This document shows, in pieces, positions 18,501-27,952 of a stretch of 64,000 nucleotides of DNA. How positions within the stretch are numbered: position 1 is the first letter of the stretch; each line of letters starts with the position of its first letter. The DNA comes from Cyclobacterium marinum DSM 745 (lineage in GTDB: Bacteria; Bacteroidota; Bacteroidia; Cytophagales; Cyclobacteriaceae): the NCBI RefSeq assembly GCF_000222485.1, contig NC_015914.1, positions 5,500,001 through 5,564,000 of the forward strand, written 5' to 3'. Under the pieces are notes generated by a model. It was not told the origin of the DNA. It saw only the letters and a program-made list of their open reading frames with translations, and did not search any database. The position numbers and the translations under genes were made by a program.

Positions 18501-19178
18501 GGGATTTTGGGCTGTTCCCCTGATAAAGGGATTATCGGGGTTTAAACTGCGCTGGCGATGGGCGTAAACCAGATCATCATCTATCATAGCCCTGATTTGC
18601 CCGTCTGTTAAAAGGCTGATCTTGTTCACTTCATGAGAAGTACGGAACCCATCGAAAAAATGAATAAAGGGTACCCTTGATTTCAATGTTGCCGCCTGGC
18701 AGATAAGGGCCATGTCATGGGCTTCCTGCACAGATGCCGAAGCGATCATGGCAAAACCTGTGGTCCTGGCTGCCATCACGTCGCTGTGGTCGCCAAAAAT
18801 AGACAGTGCCTGTGCAGCAAGCGACCGTGCCGCCACATGAAAGACTGTTGCCGTGAGTTCCCCCGCGATCTTATACATATTGGGCAACATAAGCATCAAC
18901 CCCTGGGAGGCGGTAAATGTCGTGGCCAACGCCCCGGTTTGAAGCGCACCATGAATAACACCTGCAGCGCCACCTTCACTTTGCATTTCTATGACGTCCG
19001 GGATATTGCCCCAAATGTTTTTCACTCCTTTTACGGACCATTCATCGGCATGCTCGGCCATAGCGGAGGCAGGTGTGATGGGATAGATCCCACATACTTC
19101 ATTAACTCGGTAAGCGACGTATGCAACGGCTTCATTGCCGTCAATGGTTACTTTTTTTGATTGATCCTTTAGGGGCAT
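15600..19178 (-). CDS. nifJ: Pyruvate:ferredoxin (flavodoxin) oxidoreductase
   Basis: This single-chain enzyme converts pyruvate and CoA to acetyl-CoA and CO2, reducing ferredoxin or flavodoxin. At 1192 aa it has the usual order: pyrimidine-binding domain with GIYPITPASAMAEHADEW, gamma domain, a CoA-binding region, a two-cluster ferredoxin insert (CIQCGNCSFVCP and CTGCNLCVEVCP), then the TPP domain with CAGCGETPYIKVL, NATGCSSIYGGNQP and GGDGWAYDIGSGG. It is oxygen-sensitive in most organisms, so it points to low-oxygen metabolism. Its start overlaps the upstream GltD-like gene by 10 bp. No ferredoxin or hydrogenase gene is nearby to take the electrons. Confidence 0.96.
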   Translation of the reverse strand: MPLKDQSKKVTIDGNEAVAYVAYRVNEVCGIYPITPASAMAEHADEWSVKGVKNIWGNIPDVIEMQSEGGAAGVIHGALQTGALATTFTASQGLMLMLPNMYKIAGELTATVFHVAARSLAAQALSIFGDHSDVMAARTTGFAMIASASVQEAHDMALICQAATLKSRVPFIHFFDGFRTSHEVNKISLLTDGQIRAMIDDDLVYAHRQRSLNPDNPFIRGTAQNPDVYFQARETVNPYYSDIPGIFQKEMDDFGKLTGRHYTLYEYYGDMDAERMIVIMASGAEVVRETVKTMTLSGEKVGVLQVRLFRPFSLKHFLEALPPSVKKIAVLDRTKEPGAAGEPLYQDVVTVLAEAYRLGQITSFPNIVGGRYGLSSKEFTPAMAKGVFDELTKPLPKNGFTIGIKDDVFYTSIEYDPAFDIIPKGTISALFFGLGSDGTVGVNKNSIKIIGEGTDLHTQGYFVYDSKKSGTQTVSHLRFGKEPVNAPYLIREASFIASHKFNYIEKVQMLRFAAQGATFLLNSPYSVDEVWDRLPRPVQEQIVEKGLKFYVIDGSAVAKAAGLGEKINTVMQACFFALSGVLPKEEAIDRIKESIKKTYSKKGKAVVEQNFRVVDAALDNLFEVKVPTKASGHLPLPPTVPPEAPEFVQQVTAMMMRGDGDELTVGQLPVDGTYPSATTRWEKRNLSDMVAQWDKDLCIQCGNCSFVCPHSVIRSKFYNEAYLEPAHEEFPSAPINARGFPETRYTLQVYVEDCTGCNLCVEVCPVTDPDDENIKAINLRPRVPVLEKERENISFFESLPVNNRAEMDFSSVRGAQFLEPLFEFSGACAGCGETPYIKVLTQLFGEQLIVANATGCSSIYGGNQPTTPWAVNKEGRGPAWSNSLFEDNAEFGLGMRIAADNHLAMARGLLQHLSPEIGEELTSSLLDNDQLYESEISRQREAVAKLKKKLAQMDRDEAEKLLSVAGHLVRRSVWAVGGDGWAYDIGSGGLDHVLSTGRNVNILVLDTEVYSNTGGQMSKATPTAATAKFAAGGKKVGKKDLALQAISYGNVYVAQVAMGANAQQTLLAMREAEAYPGPSIILAYSQCIAHGIDMRKGMTQQKLAVDCGHWPLIRYNPTLREAGKNPFVLDSPRPTIKLKDYAYNELRYSILARTNPQEAERLLDGAQELINLRWKTYEDMSGWGANKFCPVV

Positions 19179-20818
19179 AGCCTTAAGTTTTTAGGTTCTG
19201 GAATCATTTCTATGGCATGGCAGGGGCATTGTTCATAACATATCGCACAACCTGTACAGCGATCAAAGTCATACTCATATCTATTGCCTGCCCCCAGCTT
19301 TATTATGGCGTCTTCCGGGCAGGCAGCATAGCAACCATCACATTCAAAGCAATTGCCACAGGAGAGGCAGCGTTGTGATTCAAAAAGTGCTTCTTCTTCG
19401 CTTAATCCAGCCTTTATTTCATCAAAGCTTTCGATACGCTTTTGAACGGAAAGGGAAGCCTGCTCCTTTTGTGGGGCAGTTGTATTATACCAAAGTTGCA
19501 GTCGTTCATGGCCTACGATTGGATGTTTAGGCGGTTTATTATAGGAGGCACTCCGCAAAAATCCATCTATATGGCGTGCTGCTTTTTTACCATGTCCTAT
19601 TGCTACTGTTACGCTGCGCTGGCTGGGTACCATATCGCCCCCCGCAAAAATTCCTTCATGGCCGGTCATCATATCGGGCCCAACAATTACGGTCCCATCT
19701 TTGTTGAAACCAATGCCGGGCACGTTTTTTAAAAACCCTGTATCGGTATCCTGTCCCACGGCCAATATGAGCGTATCGGCTTCCAGAGTTTCAAACTGCC
19801 CGGTGGGTACGGGTCTTCCTTCTTCTAAGCGCATGACCTCAACGGTGAATGCTTCTTCGTCCATCGCTTTTATAGTGCGTAGCCAGTTGATCTTTACACC
19901 TTCTTCCAGGGCTTCTTCCGCTTCAAATTCATGGGCTGGCATATGTTTTTGGTCTCGCCTGTAGATGATGGTCGCCTCGGTTGCCCCCATCCGTTTTGCC
20001 GTTCGCGCGGCATCCATGGCTGTATTGCCCCCACCATAAATGGCCACCCTTCTACCTATTTTAGGCTTTTCGCCCTCTTCCACCTGTTTTAAAAAGGCAA
20101 TAGCATCCAAAAATTTTCCAGTATCCATGCCAGGGATATCAATTTTTTTTGAGAGATGGGCACCAACGGCGATGAAGACGGCATCAAAACCACCAGCCTT
20201 TTTTTCTTTCAGTACATTTTCAACTTTATGGTCCAGTACAATCTTTACCCCCATGGCCAAAATACGCTCTACCTCATGGTCCAAAATACTTCGCGGAAGC
20301 CGGTAGGCAGGGATCCCAAAGTGCATCATACCACCTGCTATGGGCCCAGCCTCATGGATTTCAACGCTATGCCCCAATCGGGTAAGATGGTAGGCTGTGG
20401 ACAGTCCGCTTGGTCCCGCTCCAACCACCAGCACCCGTTTGCCCCCAGGTTTTTTATCAAATTCTACTTTCCAATTTTTCCTGATGGCCTCATCGCCCAG
20501 AAAACGTTCAATAGCATGAATGCTTACCGGACTGTCTATAAAGGTGCGGTTACAGCCATCTTCACAAGGGTGGTAACATGCACGCCCCATCACGGCAGGC
20601 ATAGGGTTATCCTCTATAATTACCTGCCAGGCTTCTTCAAACTTTTTGTCCTGTGCCAGTGCCAGCCATGCCTGTATGTTTTCTCCGGCAGGGCAGGCAT
20701 GGTTACAAGGGGGAAGTAAATCTACATAGTCCGGGCGCTGCTGCCTATCCGGTCCGGTGCCGGTATCATGGCTTTTAAGGTCCGCAGGCGAGGTCAAATC
20801 CTTATATTTCCGTTCCAT
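19169..20818 (-). CDS. GltD-like NAD(P)H/FAD oxidoreductase with C-terminal ferredoxin domain
   Basis: This 549-aa cytosolic flavoprotein has an N-terminal Fe-S cysteine segment (CNHACPAGENIQAW), an FAD-binding GAGPSGLSTAYHL, an NADPH-binding GGGNTAMDAARTAKRMGA, and a C-terminal 8-Cys ferredoxin module (CLSCGNCFECDGCYAACP and CTGCAICYEQCP). This domain order is typical of glutamate-synthase small-subunit-like proteins that move electrons between NAD(P)H and ferredoxin-type partners. Overlap with nifJ by 10 bp suggests it disposes of, or supplies, PFOR electrons, that is a ferredoxin:NAD(P)+ link. No GltB glutaminase subunit is adjacent. Confidence 0.9.
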   Translation of the reverse strand: MERKYKDLTSPADLKSHDTGTGPDRQQRPDYVDLLPPCNHACPAGENIQAWLALAQDKKFEEAWQVIIEDNPMPAVMGRACYHPCEDGCNRTFIDSPVSIHAIERFLGDEAIRKNWKVEFDKKPGGKRVLVVGAGPSGLSTAYHLTRLGHSVEIHEAGPIAGGMMHFGIPAYRLPRSILDHEVERILAMGVKIVLDHKVENVLKEKKAGGFDAVFIAVGAHLSKKIDIPGMDTGKFLDAIAFLKQVEEGEKPKIGRRVAIYGGGNTAMDAARTAKRMGATEATIIYRRDQKHMPAHEFEAEEALEEGVKINWLRTIKAMDEEAFTVEVMRLEEGRPVPTGQFETLEADTLILAVGQDTDTGFLKNVPGIGFNKDGTVIVGPDMMTGHEGIFAGGDMVPSQRSVTVAIGHGKKAARHIDGFLRSASYNKPPKHPIVGHERLQLWYNTTAPQKEQASLSVQKRIESFDEIKAGLSEEEALFESQRCLSCGNCFECDGCYAACPEDAIIKLGAGNRYEYDFDRCTGCAICYEQCPCHAIEMIPEPKNLRLCP

Positions 20819-20866
20819 AATTTTAAGGTTTTTGAATTTGCTGAAATTTTTGAATGTACATTTTGA

Positions 20867-21961
20867 CTATGAGAATTTTGGTAATTTGAGTCCTTTTTTT
20901 ACTGCAATCAGTTCGTTGATACCCTTAATGTCCACAATGCCCAAAAGCTGTCCGTCCTCCACTACCAGAGCAAGTGAAAGGTTGTTGGCCGCAAGATTTT
21001 GATAAACCTCCTGCAAGGGCATATCGAGGGCGATTATGATAGGATCCTTTCGCATCACTTTGTATACCGGAGAAGTATTTCCATATTCGGACAAACCCTT
21101 AATTAGTTCCTTTCGTGTCAGGACACCTTTTGCCTGATCGTTCTCTACCACCACAAATCCTTGTTCCTGAGTATTCCGCAACATTTGTACTGCTTTTTCA
21201 AAGGTTTCTAAGGGCGATAGGCGGGTATACTGTTGGACCAAAACGTCACTTGCCGTGTATCCGACAAGTGCAGATTTGGCACTTTCATGTACCGCCTCAG
21301 CCCCAGCCCCCAAAAAGATAAACAGACCGATGAACACCAGCCAAAAATTTGTAAAGAACCCCAGGAAAACAAATACGATGGCCAGCAATTGCCCTACCTG
21401 TACGGCGATTGTGGTGGCCCGAAGCTTGTCCAAGTTGAACGCCAATACTGCCCTTAGCACCCTTCCGCCATCCATAGGGAATGCCGGTATCAGATTAAAA
21501 ACCGCTAGGATCACATTGGCAGTCATGAGGTTGAACCAGAAATTTTCCCCAGCTACGTGGTCTATTTCCGAGATGGGCAATAATTGATCGTTTGACAACA
21601 GAAAAATATAGAGGATTCCGGCAATTACGACATTTACCGCTGGGCCGGCCAGTGCTACGGCCAGTTCTTGGGAAGGTTTTTCGGGCATTCTATTGAGACT
21701 GGCCACGCCCCCGATCGGGTAAAGGGTAATATCACGTGTTGGGATGCCGTATTTTTTGGCCATTAGTGCATGGCCAAACTCATGCAGTACCACACAGCCA
21801 AACAAAGCTAGGATAAAGAGGGCACCTGCCAAGCCTTCGGCCCATCCGTGTCCCATTTGAAAGTGCATCATGAATATCCATCCAATAATGATCCAGAAGG
21901 TCCAATGGATAAATACCTTGATACCAGAGTAGCTTCCCATATATAATGACCATTTTTTCAT
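20867..21961 (-). CDS. Site-2 protease family (M50) metalloprotease with CBS domains
   Basis: This 364-aa inner-membrane protease has the zinc site HEFGH at 60-64 and the second metal motif in NLIPAFPMDGGRVLRA (about 155-172). Two CBS domains fill the C-terminal third (about 235-355). CBS domains bind adenosine nucleotides or metals, so proteolysis may respond to energy state. The family cleaves membrane-bound regulators, but no anti-sigma factor is close. The start overlaps the stop of the spermidine-synthase-like gene (ATGA), so the two are translated together. Confidence 0.9.
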   Translation of the reverse strand: MKKWSLYMGSYSGIKVFIHWTFWIIIGWIFMMHFQMGHGWAEGLAGALFILALFGCVVLHEFGHALMAKKYGIPTRDITLYPIGGVASLNRMPEKPSQELAVALAGPAVNVVIAGILYIFLLSNDQLLPISEIDHVAGENFWFNLMTANVILAVFNLIPAFPMDGGRVLRAVLAFNLDKLRATTIAVQVGQLLAIVFVFLGFFTNFWLVFIGLFIFLGAGAEAVHESAKSALVGYTASDVLVQQYTRLSPLETFEKAVQMLRNTQEQGFVVVENDQAKGVLTRKELIKGLSEYGNTSPVYKVMRKDPIIIALDMPLQEVYQNLAANNLSLALVVEDGQLLGIVDIKGINELIAVKKGLKLPKFS

Positions 21962-24327
21962 GATTGTACGATTTTAAGGGTTTTTAATCTGTTGGCCAGT
22001 ACTATCACTACACCGTATCCGAACAAGCCGAGAAGGAATACAAACCTATACCCATAAAGGATGGAGATGACAATGGCAAAGATCGAGGCCGCCACGCCCG
22101 CCACGCTTGATATTCCTAATAAATAGGGGATGCTTTTCTTTTCTTTCAGGGAGGAAGCCATTTTTAGCAGTACTGGAAAAGGGATTCCTATAAAGAAAGA
22201 CGGAAGCAGCAAAAATAGGGCAATCCAGAATTCGGATAGTTGTTTATACCATATTGGGAGCAGTACATATACGGTCAATAAAGAAACCAAAATGATCAAG
22301 GCCGTGTATATGATGAGCTTGCGGGAAAGATTTTTTTTGAAAGTTCCCGTCAAAAGGCTACCCACCCCATTGCCCAATAAAAATGTAAAAAGCAACAATG
22401 AAAAAGACTGGGAAGGATTGGAGAGCTTTAAGTTGAGTACCTGAAAAAGATACCCCTGTATGAGTATGTACGAGAATCCCAACAAAAAGGACATGAGTGC
22501 CCAGGCTTTAAATTTTCTTTGCATGTCCATAGTGGTGTTTTCTGAAAAAGAAACCGATTTCCATCCTTTGAAATGGTTGAATATGAACCATCCGACGATG
22601 AACAGACCAAGCAATAAGGGGGTTGTCATGGCATCGGGTATGCCGTTGTTATAATTAAAAAAATAGGGGGAATCATCGGAAACCGGGCTCAAATTTATGG
22701 ATGCTGCTTTCCATAGCTTGTCATAGGCATAGGAGCCTTTGGAGATATCATACAACAGATCGTCGAACATATACCACTTATAATTTACGTTTTGTACGGT
22801 GGTGTCCAAACCTTCTTGTTGGATATATGGAAAATAAATCAGGTCTCGATCCAATTCCTCATAGTGTGCCGTAGCATGGACCTTCTCCATCATTTTCTGC
22901 TCAAAAGGGTGCTTTTTCATGACCAATACGGGGTTCATACCATTGGAGTAGATATAAACTTTTTTTAACGCCTCTATTTGACTGACCCCCATCTGATCCT
23001 GGAGCTCCAAAAAGTTGGCGAGCATTTTATAGACTTCCTGCCTTGCATGCATCGTAAAATAGATAGCCCCTTCTTTCGTTAAACCATCTAGATAATCTGC
23101 AAGTGCCTCCATGGTAAACAGATAGTTTTCGGTAAGTCCGTAAAAATCTGTGCCCCTTGAACTTTTGGTTACAGGGATGGTCAACATAATGGCATCGTAT
23201 TTCCCCTTGTTTTCAACCACAAAATTTCTTCCCTCGTTCACATGTACTTTTATGTTCTCCTTATCAAAGAAGGTAGAGGGATTGTGCTTTTTCATTAATG
23301 CTACAAAGGAAGGATTGACCTCTGCCGCTTCAATATATTTAAAGCCCATGAAGTATGTTGCAGCAATATCTATTCCACCACCAGGACCTATTATCAGCAC
23401 GGAATCCTTCTCCTTTTCGCTTAAAAAGCTCAAAGCAAATACGCCCGGAAATCCGGATAACACCTTTCCCATTTCAACAGTATCCTTGGCAAGCTCGTCG
23501 ATATTGACGACATTGGTGCCCGCAGCGGCATCGATAAACATTGATTTGGACACTGTACCGTCAGGATATGTAAACTTGATCAGATCAGTCTTCCCAAAAG
23601 CGCTCCAACGGCTTTCCAGTTTTTCGCTTTTAAAAGAAGGGTTGGCTATTAACCGGTACATATCCTTTGAAGGGTCTTTAGCAACGGGAATATCAAAGTT
23701 CAGGGCATCTTTGGCAAAGCCCATCAGAAAAATAATTACCAGCACTAAGGGGACCAGTATTTTTAAAAAACGGTTCTTAACAGCTATCAGCCCTATTACG
23801 AGGGCCAGCAGCAGTAACCCTATGGCAATCACCACCACCTGTACCAAACCAAATGTATTGAGCAAAAAAACGGAGGCGAGTGCGCCCGTGGCCGCCCCTA
23901 TGAGATCTATGGCGTATAGGGTTGACACATTTCGTTTATCTACCTCAAATATGTGGGCATAAACAATTCCGATGGCTATAAATGGAACAGTTGACAAGAG
24001 TATAATAATGGGCAGGCCAAAATCTGTGGATGATGAAACGCCTATTTGTGAAAGGCCAAGCAAAAGGGCAAAACTCAGAAACATCGAAATCGACGGTAGT
24101 GCTATCCACCAAAGCAATGAATGATCTATCTTCTCTGAATACTTGGCATATGTTATCTGCCCAACGCCAAGACCCAGTATGGAAAAAGCAATGATAAGGA
24201 GCACGAAATGAAAACTAAGAAGGTACGAGAACAGTCGGGACAGACTTATCTCGAAGATTATGGTCGCCGCAGTCAGCAAGAAAATAATCGCTATGTTAGT
24301 TGCCGATCCTTTCATTGTATTTTTCAT
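21958..24327 (-). CDS. Membrane-embedded spermidine-synthase-like protein
   Basis: About 790 aa long, it has roughly seven N-terminal TM segments, a soluble middle with a Rossmann methyltransferase-like fold (ESVLIIGPGGGIDIAATY is approximated by DSVLIIGPGGGIDIAATY, EAAEVNP, VHVNEGRNFV) and more TM helices at the C-terminus. This is the fused polyamine synthase-like/MFS-like arrangement; enzyme activity is not shown. An upstream in-frame ATG at 24363 would overlap pfkA by 68 bp, so I prefer 24327 or 24315 (overlap 32 or 20 bp). It lies between the phosphofructokinase and the CBS-containing S2P and is coupled to the latter by ATGA. Confidence 0.8.
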   Translation of the reverse strand: MKNTMKGSATNIAIIFLLTAATIIFEISLSRLFSYLLSFHFVLLIIAFSILGLGVGQITYAKYSEKIDHSLLWWIALPSISMFLSFALLLGLSQIGVSSSTDFGLPIIILLSTVPFIAIGIVYAHIFEVDKRNVSTLYAIDLIGAATGALASVFLLNTFGLVQVVVIAIGLLLLALVIGLIAVKNRFLKILVPLVLVIIFLMGFAKDALNFDIPVAKDPSKDMYRLIANPSFKSEKLESRWSAFGKTDLIKFTYPDGTVSKSMFIDAAAGTNVVNIDELAKDTVEMGKVLSGFPGVFALSFLSEKEKDSVLIIGPGGGIDIAATYFMGFKYIEAAEVNPSFVALMKKHNPSTFFDKENIKVHVNEGRNFVVENKGKYDAIMLTIPVTKSSRGTDFYGLTENYLFTMEALADYLDGLTKEGAIYFTMHARQEVYKMLANFLELQDQMGVSQIEALKKVYIYSNGMNPVLVMKKHPFEQKMMEKVHATAHYEELDRDLIYFPYIQQEGLDTTVQNVNYKWYMFDDLLYDISKGSYAYDKLWKAASINLSPVSDDSPYFFNYNNGIPDAMTTPLLLGLFIVGWFIFNHFKGWKSVSFSENTTMDMQRKFKAWALMSFLLGFSYILIQGYLFQVLNLKLSNPSQSFSLLLFTFLLGNGVGSLLTGTFKKNLSRKLIIYTALIILVSLLTVYVLLPIWYKQLSEFWIALFLLLPSFFIGIPFPVLLKMASSLKEKKSIPYLLGISSVAGVAASIFAIVISILYGYRFVFLLGLFGYGVVIVLANRLKTLKIVQS

Positions 24328-25297
24328 TCCCAAATAGTTCCAAAAGTCCCTGTAATTCATCATTTATTTGATGTTGTTTAACCACTTCTTCAAAGGGGGT
24401 AGAATGTAATCGATTGTTTAAAACACCAACCATTATGTTCTTTCTACCTTTTAAAAGTGCATCTACAGCTGCCACTCCAAGCCGAATGCCCAACATTCTA
24501 TCCAAAGCAGAAGGATTGCCACCTCGCTGTACGTGGCCCATCCTCGTAATCCGTAAATCGATATTTGTATTGATTTCTTTTATTTTGGATGCAACAAGTT
24601 CAGCTCCTATTTCATCACCTTCGGAAATCACGATAAGGAAGGCATCTTCACTATCGTAATTTTTAATCTTATCCAATAGGTAAATAAAATCTGCACCACT
24701 CTCAGGAATAAGTATGGCATCGGCACCTACCATCAATCCTGAGTGAATGGCGATGTACCCTGAATCCCTACCCATTACTTCCACTATGAACACCCGGTTA
24801 TGCGATTCAGCGGTATCTTGTATTTTATCGATGTTTTCAATAGCTGTATTTACTGCGGAATCAAAGCCGAGGGTATAATCGGTGCCGGAAATATCGTTGT
24901 CGATGGTGCCGGGGATACCTATAAAAGGGAGGTCACATATTTCCGAAAAAGCCAACAAACCTTTAAAAGTGCCATCGCCACCTATAGCGATCAGCGCATC
25001 AACGTCATTTTTTTTAAGATTTTCCAAAGCCCGCTGTCTTCCTTCTAGCATTAAAAAACGTTTGCTTCGAGCCGTTTTTAGTATTGTTCCTCCGCGATGT
25101 GCCATCTTTTGCAATTTATGGGTGTCCAGAGGAACCAAATCGCCATCTATTAAACCCTCATATCCTTTTCGGATGCCGCTTAACCTCATGCCACTTTGTT
25201 CTGCTTTTTTTGCAATTCCGAATAATGCGGCATTCATCCCTGGGGAATCGCCTCCCGAGGTAAATACTGCTATATGTTGCTGTTTTATGTTCTTCAT
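24296..25297 (-). CDS. pfkA: ATP-dependent 6-phosphofructokinase
   Basis: The enzyme phosphorylates fructose 6-phosphate to the 1,6-bisphosphate, the committed step of glycolysis. The 333-aa protein has GGDSPGMN (15-22), GGDGTFKG (106-113), PGTIDND (129-135) with the catalytic Asp, and MGHVQRGGNPSALDR, all standard for the ATP-dependent family. It is an extra copy in an accessory island with glucan phosphorylase downstream in the pathway, so it is likely dedicated to glycogen use under stress. It is followed by the spermidine-synthase-like gene with a short overlap. Confidence 0.94.
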   Translation of the reverse strand: MKNIKQQHIAVFTSGGDSPGMNAALFGIAKKAEQSGMRLSGIRKGYEGLIDGDLVPLDTHKLQKMAHRGGTILKTARSKRFLMLEGRQRALENLKKNDVDALIAIGGDGTFKGLLAFSEICDLPFIGIPGTIDNDISGTDYTLGFDSAVNTAIENIDKIQDTAESHNRVFIVEVMGRDSGYIAIHSGLMVGADAILIPESGADFIYLLDKIKNYDSEDAFLIVISEGDEIGAELVASKIKEINTNIDLRITRMGHVQRGGNPSALDRMLGIRLGVAAVDALLKGRKNIMVGVLNNRLHSTPFEEVVKQHQINDELQGLLELFGNEKYNERIGN

Positions 25298-25373
25298 CTT
25301 CTTGCATTTTTAACTATTGAACCTCTTAGAAAAAATTCTCAGTTTTTTCATTTCCAGTTTCTAATTTCGATTT

Positions 25374-27932
25374 TTAACGCTGCCATACTATCAAGTTATC
25401 CTCCAACGGCACAGAAACTCCTTCGTAGCTGGGTACAATACGTACTGTATAGTGATCGATAGGTCGGGAAGAATTTACCTGTACATAAAAGTTATGTGCC
25501 CCATCCTCTCCTATCCAATCAAATTTCATCTTGAGGTTTTCAGACGTTTCACCGTTGATACCTTCGGCGAATAGTTCTACCTGAATATGTTTGGGGTTTA
25601 TTCCATTCAACCAAATCGGTACTTTAAGGTGGTGTTTTTGGCGTACACTTTCAATTTCAACTTGATCGAATTTTATGGCATCCCATTTATTTTTGAGCTC
25701 ATGTCCTGCGCTAACAATTCTTTTCCCTTTAGCTCCTTTTCTAGCTGCGGATTTTTTATAGTTGATTGCTGCGGGCAGATAATAGTCCTCTGTATATTCG
25801 CGAACCGTTCGGTTGGCGGAAAAACGAGGCGTTAGGGTTGCCATACTTTTTCGCATGCGTCCCACCCAAATTTCCGACACTCCTTTTTTGTTACGTGCAT
25901 AGAATTCGGGGACGACCTGCTGCTCCAGTATTTCATATAGTGTTGCTGCCTCCTGCGCGTCCCATGCGGGATCATTGCCATGTTCTTGGCCATCACCCAA
26001 TGCCCAACCCACCTCCGGAGTATATGCCTCGGCCCACCAACCGTCCAATTCCGACAAGTTGAGGCCACCATTTACAAGTACTTTCATACCACTGGTCCCG
26101 CTGGCTTCCCATGGTCTTCTCGGTGTATTTAGCCACACATCAACGCCTTGAACCAAATTTTCTGCCAACATCATGTCATAATCACTTAGAAATAGGACAT
26201 GTTTGTACAAATTATGTTGTTGAATAAACCGTACCCATTTTCGTATCAATCCTTTTCCTGCTTCATCAAATGGGGGAGCTTTACCTGCCAATACCAATTG
26301 TACAGGATGTTCCGGATGGGTAAGAATTCGGACAAGCCGTTCGGGATCGTACAATAAGAGGTCCGGTCTTTTGTAAGGCACAAATCGACGAGCAAATCCC
26401 AATGTCAAGGTGCCCGGGTCAAAAACTTGGTTTGCGATCTCGACCACTTCTGCTGGTAGGCCAGAGACTAGGGCCTGCCTCTCAAACCTTCCCCTTATAA
26501 AATCGACAAGACGATTTCTAGATCGGTCCCTAAATTCCCAGAGTTTTTCGTCGGATAGCTTAGAAATATGTGCCGAATGGTCATCTAGTTCACCCCTCCA
26601 GCGATCTTTTCCACAGGATTCAGTCCAGATTTCATCGGCATATTTGGAATCCCAACATGGCATGTGCACTCCATTGGTCACATGGCCTACCGGGACTTCC
26701 GCTACCGGCCAGCGCGGGAAAAGATTGTTAAAAAGATTTCTACTTACCTCTCCGTGCAATTGGCTAACTCCATTTACCGCCCCACTACCACGGATGGCCA
26801 GATAGGCCATGTTAAAACTCTCTGAATGGTTATTTGTGTTTGCCCGCCCCAGGGCCATGAGTTCATTAAAGTCCAGGCCCAGTTGTTCTTTTGCATAAGT
26901 ACCTAAATGGTATTCCATGGACGAGGGGCTAAAATGGTCAAAACCGGCTGCAACTGCCGTGTGTGTCGTAAATAAGTTGCCCGCCCGTGTAACAGCAAGC
27001 GCCTCGGCAAATGAAGTTCCGTTCTCCTTCATAAAATCGTTGGCGCGTTCCAGAACCAGAAACGCAGCATGTCCTTCGTTCAAGTGACATACTTCGGGCA
27101 TTATATCCAAGGCCCGGAGCAATTTATAACCCCCCACTCCCAATATGATTTCCTGTTTTATACGCAGATCAGTCCCTCCGCCATACAACTCATCCGTTAT
27201 TCCACGATGTGTGGGCAAGTTGGCGGCGTCGTTGCTATCCAAGAGATAGAGCTTAGACCTACCTACCTGTACCTGCCATGCACGGAGCCATACCGGATGA
27301 CCGGGCATCGACACTTTTATTCGCAACCATTCCCCATTCGGTAGACGCAAGGGCGTAACGGGCAATTGCCCCGGGTCATTATAGGGGAACAAGGCATTTT
27401 GAGTGCCGTATTTATCGATTTCCTGACGGAAATATCCTTTGGCATAAAGTATCCCAACGGCAACAACCGGTACACCCAGATCGCTGGCCGATTTCAATTG
27501 GTCGCCCGCCACATTGCCCAGACCACCTGCATAAATAGGCAGGGCCTCGTTGAGCATATATTCCATACTGAAATAGGCAATGGTCGTAAGTGCTGCCTTC
27601 GGGTGGTTGTGCTGAAACCACGAAGGCATGGAAATCGCCTGATCGTTTTTCTTTAACAGGCCATCGAGCTTTATCCGAAAAGCCGGATCTGCCAAATGCC
27701 CTTCAAGTCGATCCCGTGAAATCATTTGCAAAATGACCCATGGATTGCGTGTGAATTCCCATAGCTCTGAATCTAGTTGTCGCCATAATTCATCAGAGGC
27801 ATGGTTCCATGACCAACGGATGTTCAGGGCCAGTTCTATAAGGCCATCGATTCCCTCGATGTCCGTGTGCATCAACCCGTAGAGTTGATTTGCGTTGATT
27901 TTTTGTTCTTTCATTTTTCTGTTGTTTTTCAA
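25374..27932 (-). CDS. glgP: Alpha-glucan (glycogen/maltodextrin) phosphorylase
   Basis: This enzyme releases glucose 1-phosphate from alpha-1,4-glucans with phosphate. At 852 aa it has the N-terminal DUF3417-type domain of the 'alpha-glucan phosphorylase family', followed by the GT35 catalytic part with FAYTTHTAV-like LFTTHTAVAAGFDHF and the PLP region EASGTSGMKVLVNGGLNLS, where the Lys binds PLP. A C-terminal extension (after about residue 700) is beta-rich. An alternative ATG at 27914 would remove six residues. It feeds the glycolytic genes on either side. Confidence 0.93.
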   Translation of the reverse strand: MKNNRKMKEQKINANQLYGLMHTDIEGIDGLIELALNIRWSWNHASDELWRQLDSELWEFTRNPWVILQMISRDRLEGHLADPAFRIKLDGLLKKNDQAISMPSWFQHNHPKAALTTIAYFSMEYMLNEALPIYAGGLGNVAGDQLKSASDLGVPVVAVGILYAKGYFRQEIDKYGTQNALFPYNDPGQLPVTPLRLPNGEWLRIKVSMPGHPVWLRAWQVQVGRSKLYLLDSNDAANLPTHRGITDELYGGGTDLRIKQEIILGVGGYKLLRALDIMPEVCHLNEGHAAFLVLERANDFMKENGTSFAEALAVTRAGNLFTTHTAVAAGFDHFSPSSMEYHLGTYAKEQLGLDFNELMALGRANTNNHSESFNMAYLAIRGSGAVNGVSQLHGEVSRNLFNNLFPRWPVAEVPVGHVTNGVHMPCWDSKYADEIWTESCGKDRWRGELDDHSAHISKLSDEKLWEFRDRSRNRLVDFIRGRFERQALVSGLPAEVVEIANQVFDPGTLTLGFARRFVPYKRPDLLLYDPERLVRILTHPEHPVQLVLAGKAPPFDEAGKGLIRKWVRFIQQHNLYKHVLFLSDYDMMLAENLVQGVDVWLNTPRRPWEASGTSGMKVLVNGGLNLSELDGWWAEAYTPEVGWALGDGQEHGNDPAWDAQEAATLYEILEQQVVPEFYARNKKGVSEIWVGRMRKSMATLTPRFSANRTVREYTEDYYLPAAINYKKSAARKGAKGKRIVSAGHELKNKWDAIKFDQVEIESVRQKHHLKVPIWLNGINPKHIQVELFAEGINGETSENLKMKFDWIGEDGAHNFYVQVNSSRPIDHYTVRIVPSYEGVSVPLEDNLIVWQR

Positions 27933-27952
27933 TTTTTATTCAGTCCTTGGTA

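Noticed and set aside
15600..20818. Many plus-strand frames of 60-196 codons opposite nifJ and the oxidoreductase
   Set aside because: They are shadows of strongly conserved minus-strand enzymes in a GC-richer stretch, with no own features.
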